In this document: positions 48,438 to 56,140 of the stretch, piece by piece
How the letters are laid out: every line of letters starts with the position of its first letter
Numbering within the stretch: position 1 is the first letter of the stretch
NCBI RefSeq assembly: GCF_023806625.1
Contig: NZ_JAMTDX010000111.1
Location: forward strand, 1-56,140
Source of the DNA: Accumulibacter sp.
GTDB taxonomy: Bacteria > Pseudomonadota > Gammaproteobacteria > Burkholderiales > Rhodocyclaceae
Reading direction: 5' to 3'
Length of the DNA: 56,140 bases
Translations under genes and position numbers: made by a program
The notes under the pieces: model-generated
Databases searched by the model: none
What the model was told of the DNA's origin: nothing
The model's input: only the letters and a program-made list of their open reading frames with translations

Positions 48438-49899
48438 GACTCGCCGATCGCTGTTCGGCGAGATTCTCGACTGGATGCTGGCACCGCTTCTCTTCGTCTG
48501 GCCGATCAGCATCGCGCTGACCCACTACTTCGCCAGCAGCGTGGCCAGCTTCCCCTACGATCAGTCGCTGCGCGAGCGGGCGCTGGCCATTGCGCGCCAG
48601 ATCCGCTTCAGCGACGGCCGGCCGGAGCTGCCGATGTCACGGATGGCCCAGGCCTTCCTGCGTTCGGACGAGACCGACAGCGTTTATTTCCACCTGCTGG
48701 CCGACGATGGCCGCTTGCTCGCCGGCGACGAGGAGCTTCCCGTGCCCGTGGCGTTGCGCTCGCTGCCCAAGGGGGATCCCGGAGACGTGCTGTTTCGCGA
48801 CGACGATTATCGCGGCCAGGCGCTGCGGGTTGCCTACACGTACCTGTACCCGGAAGGTGACCCGGGCGGTACGGGCGCACTGATCGAGGTGGGCGAGACG
48901 ACCGAGAAGCGTTCCCAGTTGGCCAACAGGATCATCGCCAGCGTGATCCTGCCGCAGTTCGTGATCATCCCGCTGGCCGTCGTCCTCGTCTGGCTCGGCC
49001 TGTCGCAGGGCTTGCGGCCGTTGACCCGGCTTCGCGAACGAATCGAGGCGCGGCCTGCTGAAGATCTGTCGCCGATCGCCCTGCGCCGTGTTCCGGAAGA
49101 GTTGCAGCCGCTGACCGAAGCCTTCAACTCGATGCTCGAGCGTCTGCAGCACAGTGTCGCCGCGCAAAGGCGGTTCATCGCCGACGCCGCGCACCAGATG
49201 CGTACCCCGCTGACCGGCCTGAAGACACAGGCGCAGCTGGCCATGCGTGAAACCGATCCAGTCGAGCTTCGGCATGCACTGAGGCAGATCCTCAGCGGTG
49301 TCGACCGTGCCTCTCACCTCGTCGACCAGCTGCTCGCACTGGCTCGTGCCGAGGCCAGCGGGCGCGCCCAGCAGGCCCTCGTTCCCGTCGATCTCGATCA
49401 AATCCTGCGGGAAGTGGTCGAGGGCTGGTTCTCCCGTGCGCTCGAAAAGTCGATCGATCTCGGCTACGAGGAGGCAGGCGGCGTGTGCATCCGCGGCAAT
49501 GCCTTCCTGCTTCGCGAGATGATCAGCAACCTGCTCGACAACGCGCTGCGCTACACGCCGGCCGGCGGGCGGGTCACCGCACGGGCCATCGCCCAGGGGG
49601 ACTTCGCGTTGCTCGAGATCGAGGACAACGGCCCGGGAATTTCGGAGGACGAGTCGCAGAAGGTCTTCGAGCGTTTCTATCGCGTCGATGGAAGTGATGC
49701 CGAGGGTAGTGGGCTGGGTCTGGCGATCGTTCGCGAGATCGCCGAGGTCCATAAGGCGGCGGCAAGCCTGCGGCCCTGCGCGCGCAGCGGCGACGGCGGC
49801 CGGCAATCGGGTTGCGTTGCCCGGGTGGTGTTTCCCGCCCATCGCGTCGAGCCTGTCCGCCCGCAGATCCGCGAACCCGTACAGACGGGCTTTGCCTGA
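48406..49899 (+). CDS. tctE: Sensor histidine kinase, TctE-like
   Basis: The kinase of about 497 residues has an N-terminal membrane helix (near MLAPLLFVWPISIALTHYFA), a periplasmic 2CSK-type sensor domain, a second helix and a HAMP-like linker. The H-box FIADAAHQMRTPLTGLK, N-box NLLDNALRYTPAGG, DNGPGIS and GSGLGLAIVREIAEVH follow. I use the TTG at 48406, which puts LRKKESPETRRSLFGEILDW before the first helix as in relatives. This overlaps tctD by 32 bases. A CTG or another start nearby is not excluded. Confidence 0.85.
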   Translation: MINLRKKESPETRRSLFGEILDWMLAPLLFVWPISIALTHYFASSVASFPYDQSLRERALAIARQIRFSDGRPELPMSRMAQAFLRSDETDSVYFHLLADDGRLLAGDEELPVPVALRSLPKGDPGDVLFRDDDYRGQALRVAYTYLYPEGDPGGTGALIEVGETTEKRSQLANRIIASVILPQFVIIPLAVVLVWLGLSQGLRPLTRLRERIEARPAEDLSPIALRRVPEELQPLTEAFNSMLERLQHSVAAQRRFIADAAHQMRTPLTGLKTQAQLAMRETDPVELRHALRQILSGVDRASHLVDQLLALARAEASGRAQQALVPVDLDQILREVVEGWFSRALEKSIDLGYEEAGGVCIRGNAFLLREMISNLLDNALRYTPAGGRVTARAIAQGDFALLEIEDNGPGISEDESQKVFERFYRVDGSDAEGSGLGLAIVREIAEVHKAAASLRPCARSGDGGRQSGCVARVVFPAHRVEPVRPQIREPVQTGFA

Positions 49900-49929
49900 C
49901 CTGGGCGAAAGTACAGCAGCCTTGGCTCA

Positions 49930-50102
49930 GAGGCTGTGAATGAATCTGCTGCGAAGCCAGTCTGCGCTGTTGCGCGCTCGCTCACTTCTCGCCCATCCAT
50001 CTGATATGTCTCGTCGTTCGCTCGAGGAGGGAAAGGAAGGAACCCTCCCCCTTCCTGGCGCCTGGCCTATCGGCCTGCTCGAGACGATTTCTTCACAACC
50101 TC
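49930..50102. mobile_element. MITE-like element, 173 bp
   Basis: Imperfect inverted repeats bound this gap: AGAGGCTGTGAATGAATC (49929-49946) and, reversed, AGAGGTTGTGAAGAAATC (50086-50103), 15 of 18 identical. A TCA trinucleotide flanks both ends (49927-49929 and 50103-50105), as expected for a target-site duplication. There is no coding capacity. The right-hand TCA is, on the minus strand, the TGA stop of cbbR. The parent transposase is not present here. Confidence 0.6.
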
Positions 50103-51014
50103 TCAGACGAGCCTACTGAGGTAGGCCGGAGCGGACTCGACGACAAAGCTCCAGAACGCGGCCAGTACCGGACTGAGGTGCTTGTTCCGGTGGCGGACGA
50201 TGTGCCAGCGCCGGATTACCGGTGTGCCCTCGACTTTCAGGATGCTCAGCCTACCGGCGCTCAGTTCAAGCCCGAGGGTGTGCTGGGAGATGAAGCTGAT
50301 CCCCAGCCCGGCGATGACCGCCTGCTTGATCGCTTCGTTGCTGCCCATTTCCATGCCGATTCGCGGCTTGATCGAGTGCTCGTGAAAGAATTCCTCCATC
50401 GCCGAGCGGGTTCCCGACCCCATTTCACGAACGATCAGCGTCTCGTTCGCCAGGTCTTCGACACTCACGCGGGCAAGGCTGCTCAACGGGTGCCCTGTGC
50501 TGGCGACGATCACCAGCGGATGCGGTGCGAAAGCGACGGCGATGGCATCGAGCTCTGCAGGCGGCCGGCCCATGATCGCCAGATCGACCTCGTTGCCAGC
50601 GAGGAGGCGGATGACCGTGTCGCGGTTGTCGATGAGTAGGCGGATTCGCACCTCGGAGTGGGTCTCGCGGAACGCGGCGAGCAGCCCCGGGGCGAAGTAC
50701 TCGGCCGTGCTCGCCACGGCGATGGCGATTCTCCCTCCCTTCAGGCCTTTCAGAGCCAGCAGCGCCTCGTCGGCCTCCTTCAGCGACTGCAGGATCTGGC
50801 GGGTGTGGTCGAGGAGGATTTCTCCGGCCTCGGTGAGGAATACACGTTTGCCGATGCGCTCGAAGAGCCGGGTTCCGCAGACCTCCTCGAGTTGCTTGAT
50901 CTGCAGCGAGATCGCCGCATGGGTCAGGTGGAGCCTCTCCGCTGCGCGCGCGAACGAGAGATGGTTGGCGGCAACCGAGAAGATCTGCAGCTGCCGGATC
51001 GTCGCGTTTCTCAT
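50103..51014 (-). CDS. cbbR: LysR-type regulator CbbR
   Basis: The 303-residue LysR-type regulator has an N-terminal helix-turn-helix (FARAAERLHLTHAAISLQIK) and a C-terminal effector domain. It is divergent from fbp-prk-tkt, the classic CbbR position, and would activate them in response to Calvin-cycle metabolites. Its stop codon lies in the flank of the MITE-like element. The related RuBisCO operon is not in this window. Confidence 0.88.
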   Translation of the reverse strand: MRNATIRQLQIFSVAANHLSFARAAERLHLTHAAISLQIKQLEEVCGTRLFERIGKRVFLTEAGEILLDHTRQILQSLKEADEALLALKGLKGGRIAIAVASTAEYFAPGLLAAFRETHSEVRIRLLIDNRDTVIRLLAGNEVDLAIMGRPPAELDAIAVAFAPHPLVIVASTGHPLSSLARVSVEDLANETLIVREMGSGTRSAMEEFFHEHSIKPRIGMEMGSNEAIKQAVIAGLGISFISQHTLGLELSAGRLSILKVEGTPVIRRWHIVRHRNKHLSPVLAAFWSFVVESAPAYLSRLV

Positions 51015-51126
51015 ACATTAGCGAAAGGTTAACTAAACAAACAATAGCATTAACTGGAGTTTTTGCATCAGCTCGCTAGAATCCAGGCCATCCCTAACCG
51101 ACCATCACAGTGTGTGGAGTATCGCC
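51015..51126. promoter_or_regulatory. cbbR/fbp divergent control region
   Basis: This AT-rich 112-base gap contains GGTTAACTAA and ATTAACTGG motifs, with TNA-N7-TNA-type spacing (TTAGCGAAAGGTTAAC) as in CbbR sites. A TAGAAT -10-like hexamer at 51077-51082 points at fbp. It has no good -35, which fits a promoter that needs an activator. The low GC content contrasts strongly with the surrounding coding DNA. Confidence 0.55.
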
Positions 51127-52209
51127 ATGTTAAGCGGACGTACGAACGTCAACAAGTTCCTGATCGAGGAGCAGCGCCGCAACCCGGCTCTCGGAGGCGA
51201 GTTCTGCATGCTGATGAGCGACGTCGTGCGCTCGTGCAAGGCCATTGCCCAGGGTGTCTCCCGGGGGGCCCTGGCTGGCGTCCTCGGTGACGCCGGCAGC
51301 GAGAACGTCCAGGGTGAGGCGCAGAAGAGGCTCGACGTGCTGGCCAACGAGGCGTTCATCAATCACTGCGATTGGGGCGGGCACCTCGCGGCGATGGCCT
51401 CCGAGGAACTGGACGACATCTACCGGATTCCGCCCGAATATCCGCGCGGCCGGTATCTGCTCGTCTTCGACCCGCTCGACGGTTCGTCGAACATCGACGT
51501 CAACCTCTCGGTCGGCAGCATCTTTTCCGTACTCCGCTGCCCCGAGAGCGCTGTCGTTGAGCAGCCGACGGCCGCCGACTTCCTGCAGCCGGGCAGCCGG
51601 CAGGTTGCCGCCGGTTATGCGCTTTACGGTCCGTCGACGATGCTCGTCCTGACCGTCGGCAACGGCACGCACGGCTTCACGCTCAAGCGCGACATCGGCG
51701 AGTTCGTGCTGACTCATCCCAATCTGACCATCTCGCCGGAGACGCGCGAGTTCGCGATCAACGCCTCGAACGAACGCTTCTGGGAAAAGCCGATCCAGCG
51801 CTACGTCAGCGAGTGTCTGGCTGGGCAGACCGGAGTCAGGGAGAAGGACTTCAACATGCGCTGGGTGGCTTCTCTGGTTGCCGAGGTGCACCGCATACTG
51901 ATGCGCGGCGGCGTGTTCATGTATCCGCGCGATACCAAGGACATCAGCAGGCCGGGGCGTCTGCGTCTGCTGTATGAAGCGAGCCCGATGGCGATGATCG
52001 TCGCCCAGGCGGGCGGCCTGGCATCAACCGGCCGGGAAAGGATTCTCGATGTCCAGCCGACCAGCCTGCATCAGCGCGTGCCGGTGATCCTCGGCTCGCG
52101 AGACGAGGTCGAACGGATCGAACGCTACCATCGCGAGCACGAGACCGGCGAGGATCAGCCCTTCAGGTCGCCACTTTTCGCGACGCGCACACTGTTCAGG
52201 GACTACTGA
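51127..52209 (+). CDS. fbp: Class 1 fructose-1,6-bisphosphatase
   Basis: The 360-residue enzyme removes phosphate from fructose-1,6-bisphosphate in the Calvin cycle and gluconeogenesis. The metal site [16 protein letters not shown] and active-site region [13 protein letters not shown], with [13 protein letters not shown], are intact. I start at the ATG at 51127, which has GGAG eight bases upstream; an earlier in-frame ATG at 51112 has none. It is the first gene of the CbbR-controlled cluster. Confidence 0.95.
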   Translation: MLSGRTNVNKFLIEEQRRNPALGGEFCMLMSDVVRSCKAIAQGVSRGALAGVLGDAGSENVQGEAQKRLDVLANEAFINHCDWGGHLAAMASEELDDIYRIPPEYPRGRYLLVFDPLDGSSNIDVNLSVGSIFSVLRCPESAVVEQPTAADFLQPGSRQVAAGYALYGPSTMLVLTVGNGTHGFTLKRDIGEFVLTHPNLTISPETREFAINASNERFWEKPIQRYVSECLAGQTGVREKDFNMRWVASLVAEVHRILMRGGVFMYPRDTKDISRPGRLRLLYEASPMAMIVAQAGGLASTGRERILDVQPTSLHQRVPVILGSRDEVERIERYHREHETGEDQPFRSPLFATRTLFRDY

Positions 52210-52254
52210 ACAATCACCTGCCGCCCACTTCCCTTCCCGCCACGGAGACAGAGC

Positions 52255-53130
52255 ATGTCAGTCAAGAACCCGGTCATCGCCATCACCGGTTCCTCGGGCG
52301 CCGGTACGACCTCGGTGACCAGAGCCTTTCAACACATCTTCCGACGCGAGGGCCTCAACGCGGCGATCATCGAGGGCGACAGCTTCCACCGCTACGATCG
52401 GCAGCAGATGCGCGAACAGATGGCCCAGAGGAGCCTCGCGGGGGACCATCACTTCAGCCATTTCGGGCCGGAGGCCAATCTGCTCGTCGAACTGGAGGGC
52501 CTTTTCCGCGAATACGGCGAGACGGGCAGAGGCAAGTGTCGGCATTACGTCCACGACGAGGCCGAGGCGGAACTCTACGGTTCGCCGCCGGGAACGTTCA
52601 CCGGCTGGGAAGACCTGCCGGCAAGTACCGATCTGCTCTTCTACGAAGGGTTGCACGGTGCCGTGCGGACCGAGGTGGTCGACGTCGGTCGCCATGTCGA
52701 TCTGTGCATCGGCGTCGTGCCGATCATCAATCTCGAATGGATCCAGAAATTGCAGCGCGACAAGGCGCAGCGTGGCTACTCGACCGAGGCCGTCGTCGAC
52801 ACGATCCTCCGCCGCATGCCCGACTACATCAACTACATCTGCCCCCAGTTCTCCCGGACGCATGTCAACTTTCAGCGCGTGCCGACCGTCGACACCTCGA
52901 ACCCATTCATCGCCCGGGACATTCCCACGGCCGACGAGAGCATGGTCGTGATCCGTTTCGCGGATCCCAAGGGTATCGACTTTCCATACCTGCTGAGCAT
53001 GCTCCACGACTCGTTCATGTCGAGACCGAACATCGTCGTCTGCCCCGGAGGAAAGATGGGCCTGGCCATGCAGATCATCTTCACGCCGATGATCCTGCAA
53101 CTCGTCGACCGGAAACGCCGTTCGCGCTGA
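52255..53130 (+). CDS. prk: Phosphoribulokinase
   Basis: The 291-residue class I (proteobacterial) phosphoribulokinase makes ribulose-1,5-bisphosphate for RuBisCO. The P-loop is GSSGAGTTSVTRAFQ. EGDSFHRYDR, HHFSHFGPEANL and YYEGLHG-type blocks (here FYEGLHGAVRTE) follow. It is diagnostic of the Calvin cycle. It lies 45 bases after fbp with a CGGAGA site. Confidence 0.96.
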   Translation: MSVKNPVIAITGSSGAGTTSVTRAFQHIFRREGLNAAIIEGDSFHRYDRQQMREQMAQRSLAGDHHFSHFGPEANLLVELEGLFREYGETGRGKCRHYVHDEAEAELYGSPPGTFTGWEDLPASTDLLFYEGLHGAVRTEVVDVGRHVDLCIGVVPIINLEWIQKLQRDKAQRGYSTEAVVDTILRRMPDYINYICPQFSRTHVNFQRVPTVDTSNPFIARDIPTADESMVVIRFADPKGIDFPYLLSMLHDSFMSRPNIVVCPGGKMGLAMQIIFTPMILQLVDRKRRSR

Positions 53131-53192
53131 TTGTGCAGCGAGGCCCGCCTCTTCGCGCGCCCGCCTCCATACCCTGACTCAAGGAGCCATTC

Positions 53193-55247
53193 GTGCCCAC
53201 CGAATCACGCAAGTTCCGCCGACGCTGTGCCAACGCGCTGCGCTTCCTGTCCATCGACGCCGTGGAGGCGGCGAACTCCGGCCATCCGGGAATGCCGATG
53301 GGCATGGCCGACATCGCCGAAGTGCTCTGGCGTCGCCATCTGAAGCACAACCCGGGCAATCCGCAGTGGGTAGACCGGGACCGCTTCGTCCTGTCGAACG
53401 GCCACGGGTCGATGCTGCTCTACGCGCTTCTCCATCTGACTGGCTATGACCTGCCGATCGGCGAGATCAGGCGTTTTCGCCAGTTGCACTCGAAGACTCC
53501 GGGGCATCCCGAACACGGCGTGACGCCGGGAGTGGAGACGACGACCGGCCCGCTCGGGCAGGGCCTGGCCAACGCAGTCGGCATGGCGCTGGCCGAACGC
53601 CTTCTCGCCGAGACCTTCAATCGTCGGGACCACCGGATCGTCGACCACTACACTTACGCCTTCGTCGGCGACGGTTGCCTGATGGAAGGCATCTCGCACG
53701 AAGCCTGTTCGCTTGCCGGGCGACTGTCACTCTCGAAGCTGATCGTCTTCTACGACGACAACGACGTCTCGATCGACGGCCACGTCCAGCCGTGGTTCGC
53801 CGACGATACACCGAAGCGCTTCGAAGCCTACGGCTGGCGGGTCATCCCGCACTGCGACGGCCACGACGTGGACTCGATCGAAGCGGCGATCAGGATCGCC
53901 AGGACGTCGACGGGCCGGCCGACGCTGATCTGCTGCAAGACGATGATCGGCTTCGGCTCACCGAACAAGGGGGGGACCCACGACGTGCACGGTGCACCGC
54001 TCGGCTCGGCCGAGATCGTCAATACGCGGCGGCAGCTGGAATGGCCGTATCCGCCGTTCGAGGTTCCGGCGGACGTGCGCACCGGCTGGGACGCCCGACC
54101 TCGCGGCGAAGCCGCCGAGTACGCCTGGGAGGCGGCTTTCGCGGCGTATCGCGCGGCTCACCCCGAACTGGCCGCCGAGTTCGAGCGGCGGATGCGCGGC
54201 GAGTTGCCCGTTGACTGGCCGGAGCGAGTCGTGCAACTACTCGACCGGCTGGCCGGCGAGAACGCTCCGGTGGCCACGCGCAAGGCCTCGCAGAACACGA
54301 TCGAAGCGCTCGCCCCTTGTCTGCCCGAGCTGCTCGGCGGTTCGGCCGACCTGACTGGATCGAACCTGACCAACTGGAGCGGGACGCGTCCGGCGAACCG
54401 TGAGGCCGGGGGCAACTATGTCAACTATGGCGTGCGCGAGTTCGCGATGATCGCGATCGCCAACGGCATCGCCCTGCACGGGGGCTTCATCCCTTATACC
54501 GCGACCTTTCTCGTCTTCTCCGACTATGCCCGCAACGCGATCCGCCTCGCGGCGCTGATGAAGCAGCGGCAGCTGATGGTCCTGACCCATGATTCGATCG
54601 GCCTCGGCGAAGACGGTCCGACGCATCAGCCGATCGAGCAGGCGGCGTCCTTGCGGCTGATTCCGGGACTCGACGTCTGGCGCCCGGCCGACGCCCTGGA
54701 AACGGCGGTTGCCTGGGTCGCGGCGCTCGAGCGCCGCGACGGTCCCTCGTGTTTTCTTCTTTCGCGGCAGAACCTGCCGGCTGTGCAGCGCGACTCCGCG
54801 CAGATCGCCAGCATCAGACGCGGTGCCTACATTCTGCGTGAGCCTGAAGACGGATCGCCGCGAATCGTGCTGCTGGGAACCGGATCGGAGCTCAGCCTCG
54901 CGCTCGAGGCGCAGGCGGCGCTCGGCCAGGAAGGAATCCCTGCCCGTGTCGTGTCCATGCCCTGCTCGAGGCGCTTCGATCAGCAATCGCCAGACTATCG
55001 TCAGCAGGTCCTGCCTGCCGGTGTGCCCGTGCTGGCCATCGAAGCCGGTCACCCGGATCTCTGGTGGAAGTACGTCGGTTCCAGCGGTGCAGTCGTCGGT
55101 ATCGACCGCTTCGGCGAGTCGGCCCCGGCCGGCGAACTCTACGAGCATTTCGGACTGACCGCCGCAGAGATCGTCAGCCGCGTGTGGGCACTGCTGCGTG
55201 GCGACACCGAGGCGCCGACCGATCGGCAGGCTGCAAAGCGAAGCTGA
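53193..55247 (+). CDS. tkt: Transketolase
   Basis: The 684-residue thiamine-diphosphate enzyme has [20 protein letters not shown], the cofactor motif [18 protein letters not shown], and pyrimidine-domain marks [18 protein letters not shown]. The start is GTG at 53193 with a clear AAGGAG site. It regenerates pentose phosphates for the Calvin cycle and closes this three-gene operon. The usual next genes (gap, pgk, pyk, fba) are not here; a LysE-family gene converges instead. Confidence 0.96.
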   Translation: MPTESRKFRRRCANALRFLSIDAVEAANSGHPGMPMGMADIAEVLWRRHLKHNPGNPQWVDRDRFVLSNGHGSMLLYALLHLTGYDLPIGEIRRFRQLHSKTPGHPEHGVTPGVETTTGPLGQGLANAVGMALAERLLAETFNRRDHRIVDHYTYAFVGDGCLMEGISHEACSLAGRLSLSKLIVFYDDNDVSIDGHVQPWFADDTPKRFEAYGWRVIPHCDGHDVDSIEAAIRIARTSTGRPTLICCKTMIGFGSPNKGGTHDVHGAPLGSAEIVNTRRQLEWPYPPFEVPADVRTGWDARPRGEAAEYAWEAAFAAYRAAHPELAAEFERRMRGELPVDWPERVVQLLDRLAGENAPVATRKASQNTIEALAPCLPELLGGSADLTGSNLTNWSGTRPANREAGGNYVNYGVREFAMIAIANGIALHGGFIPYTATFLVFSDYARNAIRLAALMKQRQLMVLTHDSIGLGEDGPTHQPIEQAASLRLIPGLDVWRPADALETAVAWVAALERRDGPSCFLLSRQNLPAVQRDSAQIASIRRGAYILREPEDGSPRIVLLGTGSELSLALEAQAALGQEGIPARVVSMPCSRRFDQQSPDYRQQVLPAGVPVLAIEAGHPDLWWKYVGSSGAVVGIDRFGESAPAGELYEHFGLTAAEIVSRVWALLRGDTEAPTDRQAAKRS

Positions 55248-55313
55248 CCGCCCGGCCCGGTCTCCGTCAGGAACAGTCTTCAGCGCGGCCGTTGCCGGCG
55301 ACTGCGGATCAGC

Positions 55314-55976
55314 TCAGCCCGGGACGCGGACCGGCGCTCCCGACGGGATTCGCGGCGCCGGGGCCTCGGCGGGCCCATCGGCCACGGTGGCCAGGAGGGC
55401 GAGGCCGATCAGCACGCCGGCACCGAGGTGGCGCGCACGGCGCTGGATGCCCGGGTTGCTCGCCAATGCTCGCCATACCGGGCTCGCTGCCAGCACGTAG
55501 AGGCAGTCGGTGATCAGGGCGATCAGGACGAAGAGCAGGCCGAGGAGAGCGCCCTGGAGCAGTGGGGATGCCTCCGGATCGACGAATTGCGGGAGGAACG
55601 CCGTGAAGAACAGCGCAGTCTTCGGATTGAGGGCGGCGACCACCCAGCCGTCCCGAACGATCGTCGACGGACCGGCCGGCAGGGGTATGTGCGTCGGCGA
55701 AGAGCCGCGGTTGCGCAAGGTGCTGATCGCCAGGCCAGCGAGATAGAGCGCTCCGCCGTAGCGCAGCGTCGCAAAGGCCGGCGGCCAGGCCGAAAGAACG
55801 GCGGCGAGTCCGGCCGAGGTGGCGATCGCACTGCTCAGGTTGCCGAGAGCGACTCCGGCAACCGAGCACAGGCCGGCGCTGCGCCCTTGCGCGATCGTCC
55901 GGGCCAGGATGTAGAGGAGCCCTGGGCCGGGGGTTGCGGCGAGAAGGAGGCTGGCGGCGAAGAAGGTGTGCGACAT
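55314..55976 (-). CDS. LysE/RhtB family amino acid exporter
   Basis: The 220-residue inner-membrane protein has about six hydrophobic helices and the family marks AATPGPGLLYILARTIAQGR, GVALGNL and LNPKTALFF. Family members export amino acids such as lysine, threonine or homoserine lactones. Substrate is unknown. It is the last gene and converges on tkt. The remaining 164 bases upstream show no gene. Confidence 0.9.
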   Translation of the reverse strand: MSHTFFAASLLLAATPGPGLLYILARTIAQGRSAGLCSVAGVALGNLSSAIATSAGLAAVLSAWPPAFATLRYGGALYLAGLAISTLRNRGSSPTHIPLPAGPSTIVRDGWVVAALNPKTALFFTAFLPQFVDPEASPLLQGALLGLLFVLIALITDCLYVLAASPVWRALASNPGIQRRARHLGAGVLIGLALLATVADGPAEAPAPRIPSGAPVRVPG

Positions 55977-56140
55977 TGCCGGGAGGACGTGAAAGCCTCG
56001 CCTTCGACCGGGTCGATCGCGCGATCGTCTGCGGGGCGCCGTGAGGTGTCCAGTCTAGCTCAACTTGGTCCGCCGGCCGAGCTGCCAGGGCGATCGCATG
56101 AATGCCATTGTCGTAGACCCTCGAAGATAATCGTTTACGC

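Overview
The window is GC-rich, densely coded chromosomal DNA from a betaproteobacterium. It is most like Rhodocyclaceae and plausibly Candidatus Accumulibacter; this is inferred from gene content, not from a marker gene. The clues are an SAH riboswitch before ahcY, the order ahcY - small membrane protein - metF, a PEP-CTERM/exosortase-associated acyltransferase, an acetate/succinate permease, a TctD/TctE pair and a cbbR-fbp-prk-tkt Calvin-cycle cluster. I see no rRNA, tRNA, CRISPR array or intact prophage.

Layout. 1-7.5 kb: a SulP anion transporter, a scar made of an internally deleted transposase and a frameshifted AhpD-like fragment, a patatin-like lipoprotein, and comEC. 7.6-14.5 kb: a chemoreceptor split by a frameshift, lolD and lolC/E (minus strand), then an RpfE-like gene and recJ (plus strand). 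14.4-23.8 kb (minus strand): a decayed PEP-CTERM metalloprotease, a SEC-C/HEAT-like gene with at least five lesions, a REC-PAS-GGDEF-EAL protein, an HDOD-histidine kinase, an exosortase-associated acyltransferase and a LolA-like periplasmic protein. 23.8-26.2 kb: an ABC ATPase and a DUF1302-type outer-membrane protein, with no permease beside them. 26.3-31.3 kb: a zinc alcohol dehydrogenase and a complete, translationally coupled potABCD polyamine importer. 31.5-39.1 kb: two different gamma-glutamyltranspeptidases on either side of satP, a secreted cache-domain protein and a decayed glycosyltransferase, then a DUF1615 lipoprotein.

39.1-46.1 kb (minus strand): rapZ and a NusG-domain-II protein, then a sigma70 promoter and SAH riboswitch driving ahcY - membrane protein - metF. 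A J-domain protein and three unrecognised proteins follow metF at 9-bp or overlapping spacing. This tail is the best candidate for an undescribed system. 46.2-49.9 kb: an M20 amidohydrolase, a structured leader with a small ORF, and tctD-tctE. 49.9-55.3 kb: a 173-bp MITE-like element, cbbR, and the divergent fbp-prk-tkt operon without RuBisCO genes. 55.3-56 kb: a LysE-family exporter.

The picture is of a metabolically versatile aquatic betaproteobacterium: acetate uptake, polyamine and gamma-glutamyl scavenging, the SAM cycle, Calvin-cycle regeneration, and c-di-GMP and PEP-CTERM surface biology. Several accessory genes are decaying. Protein-family calls come from recognised motifs and remembered family sequences; no database search was run.
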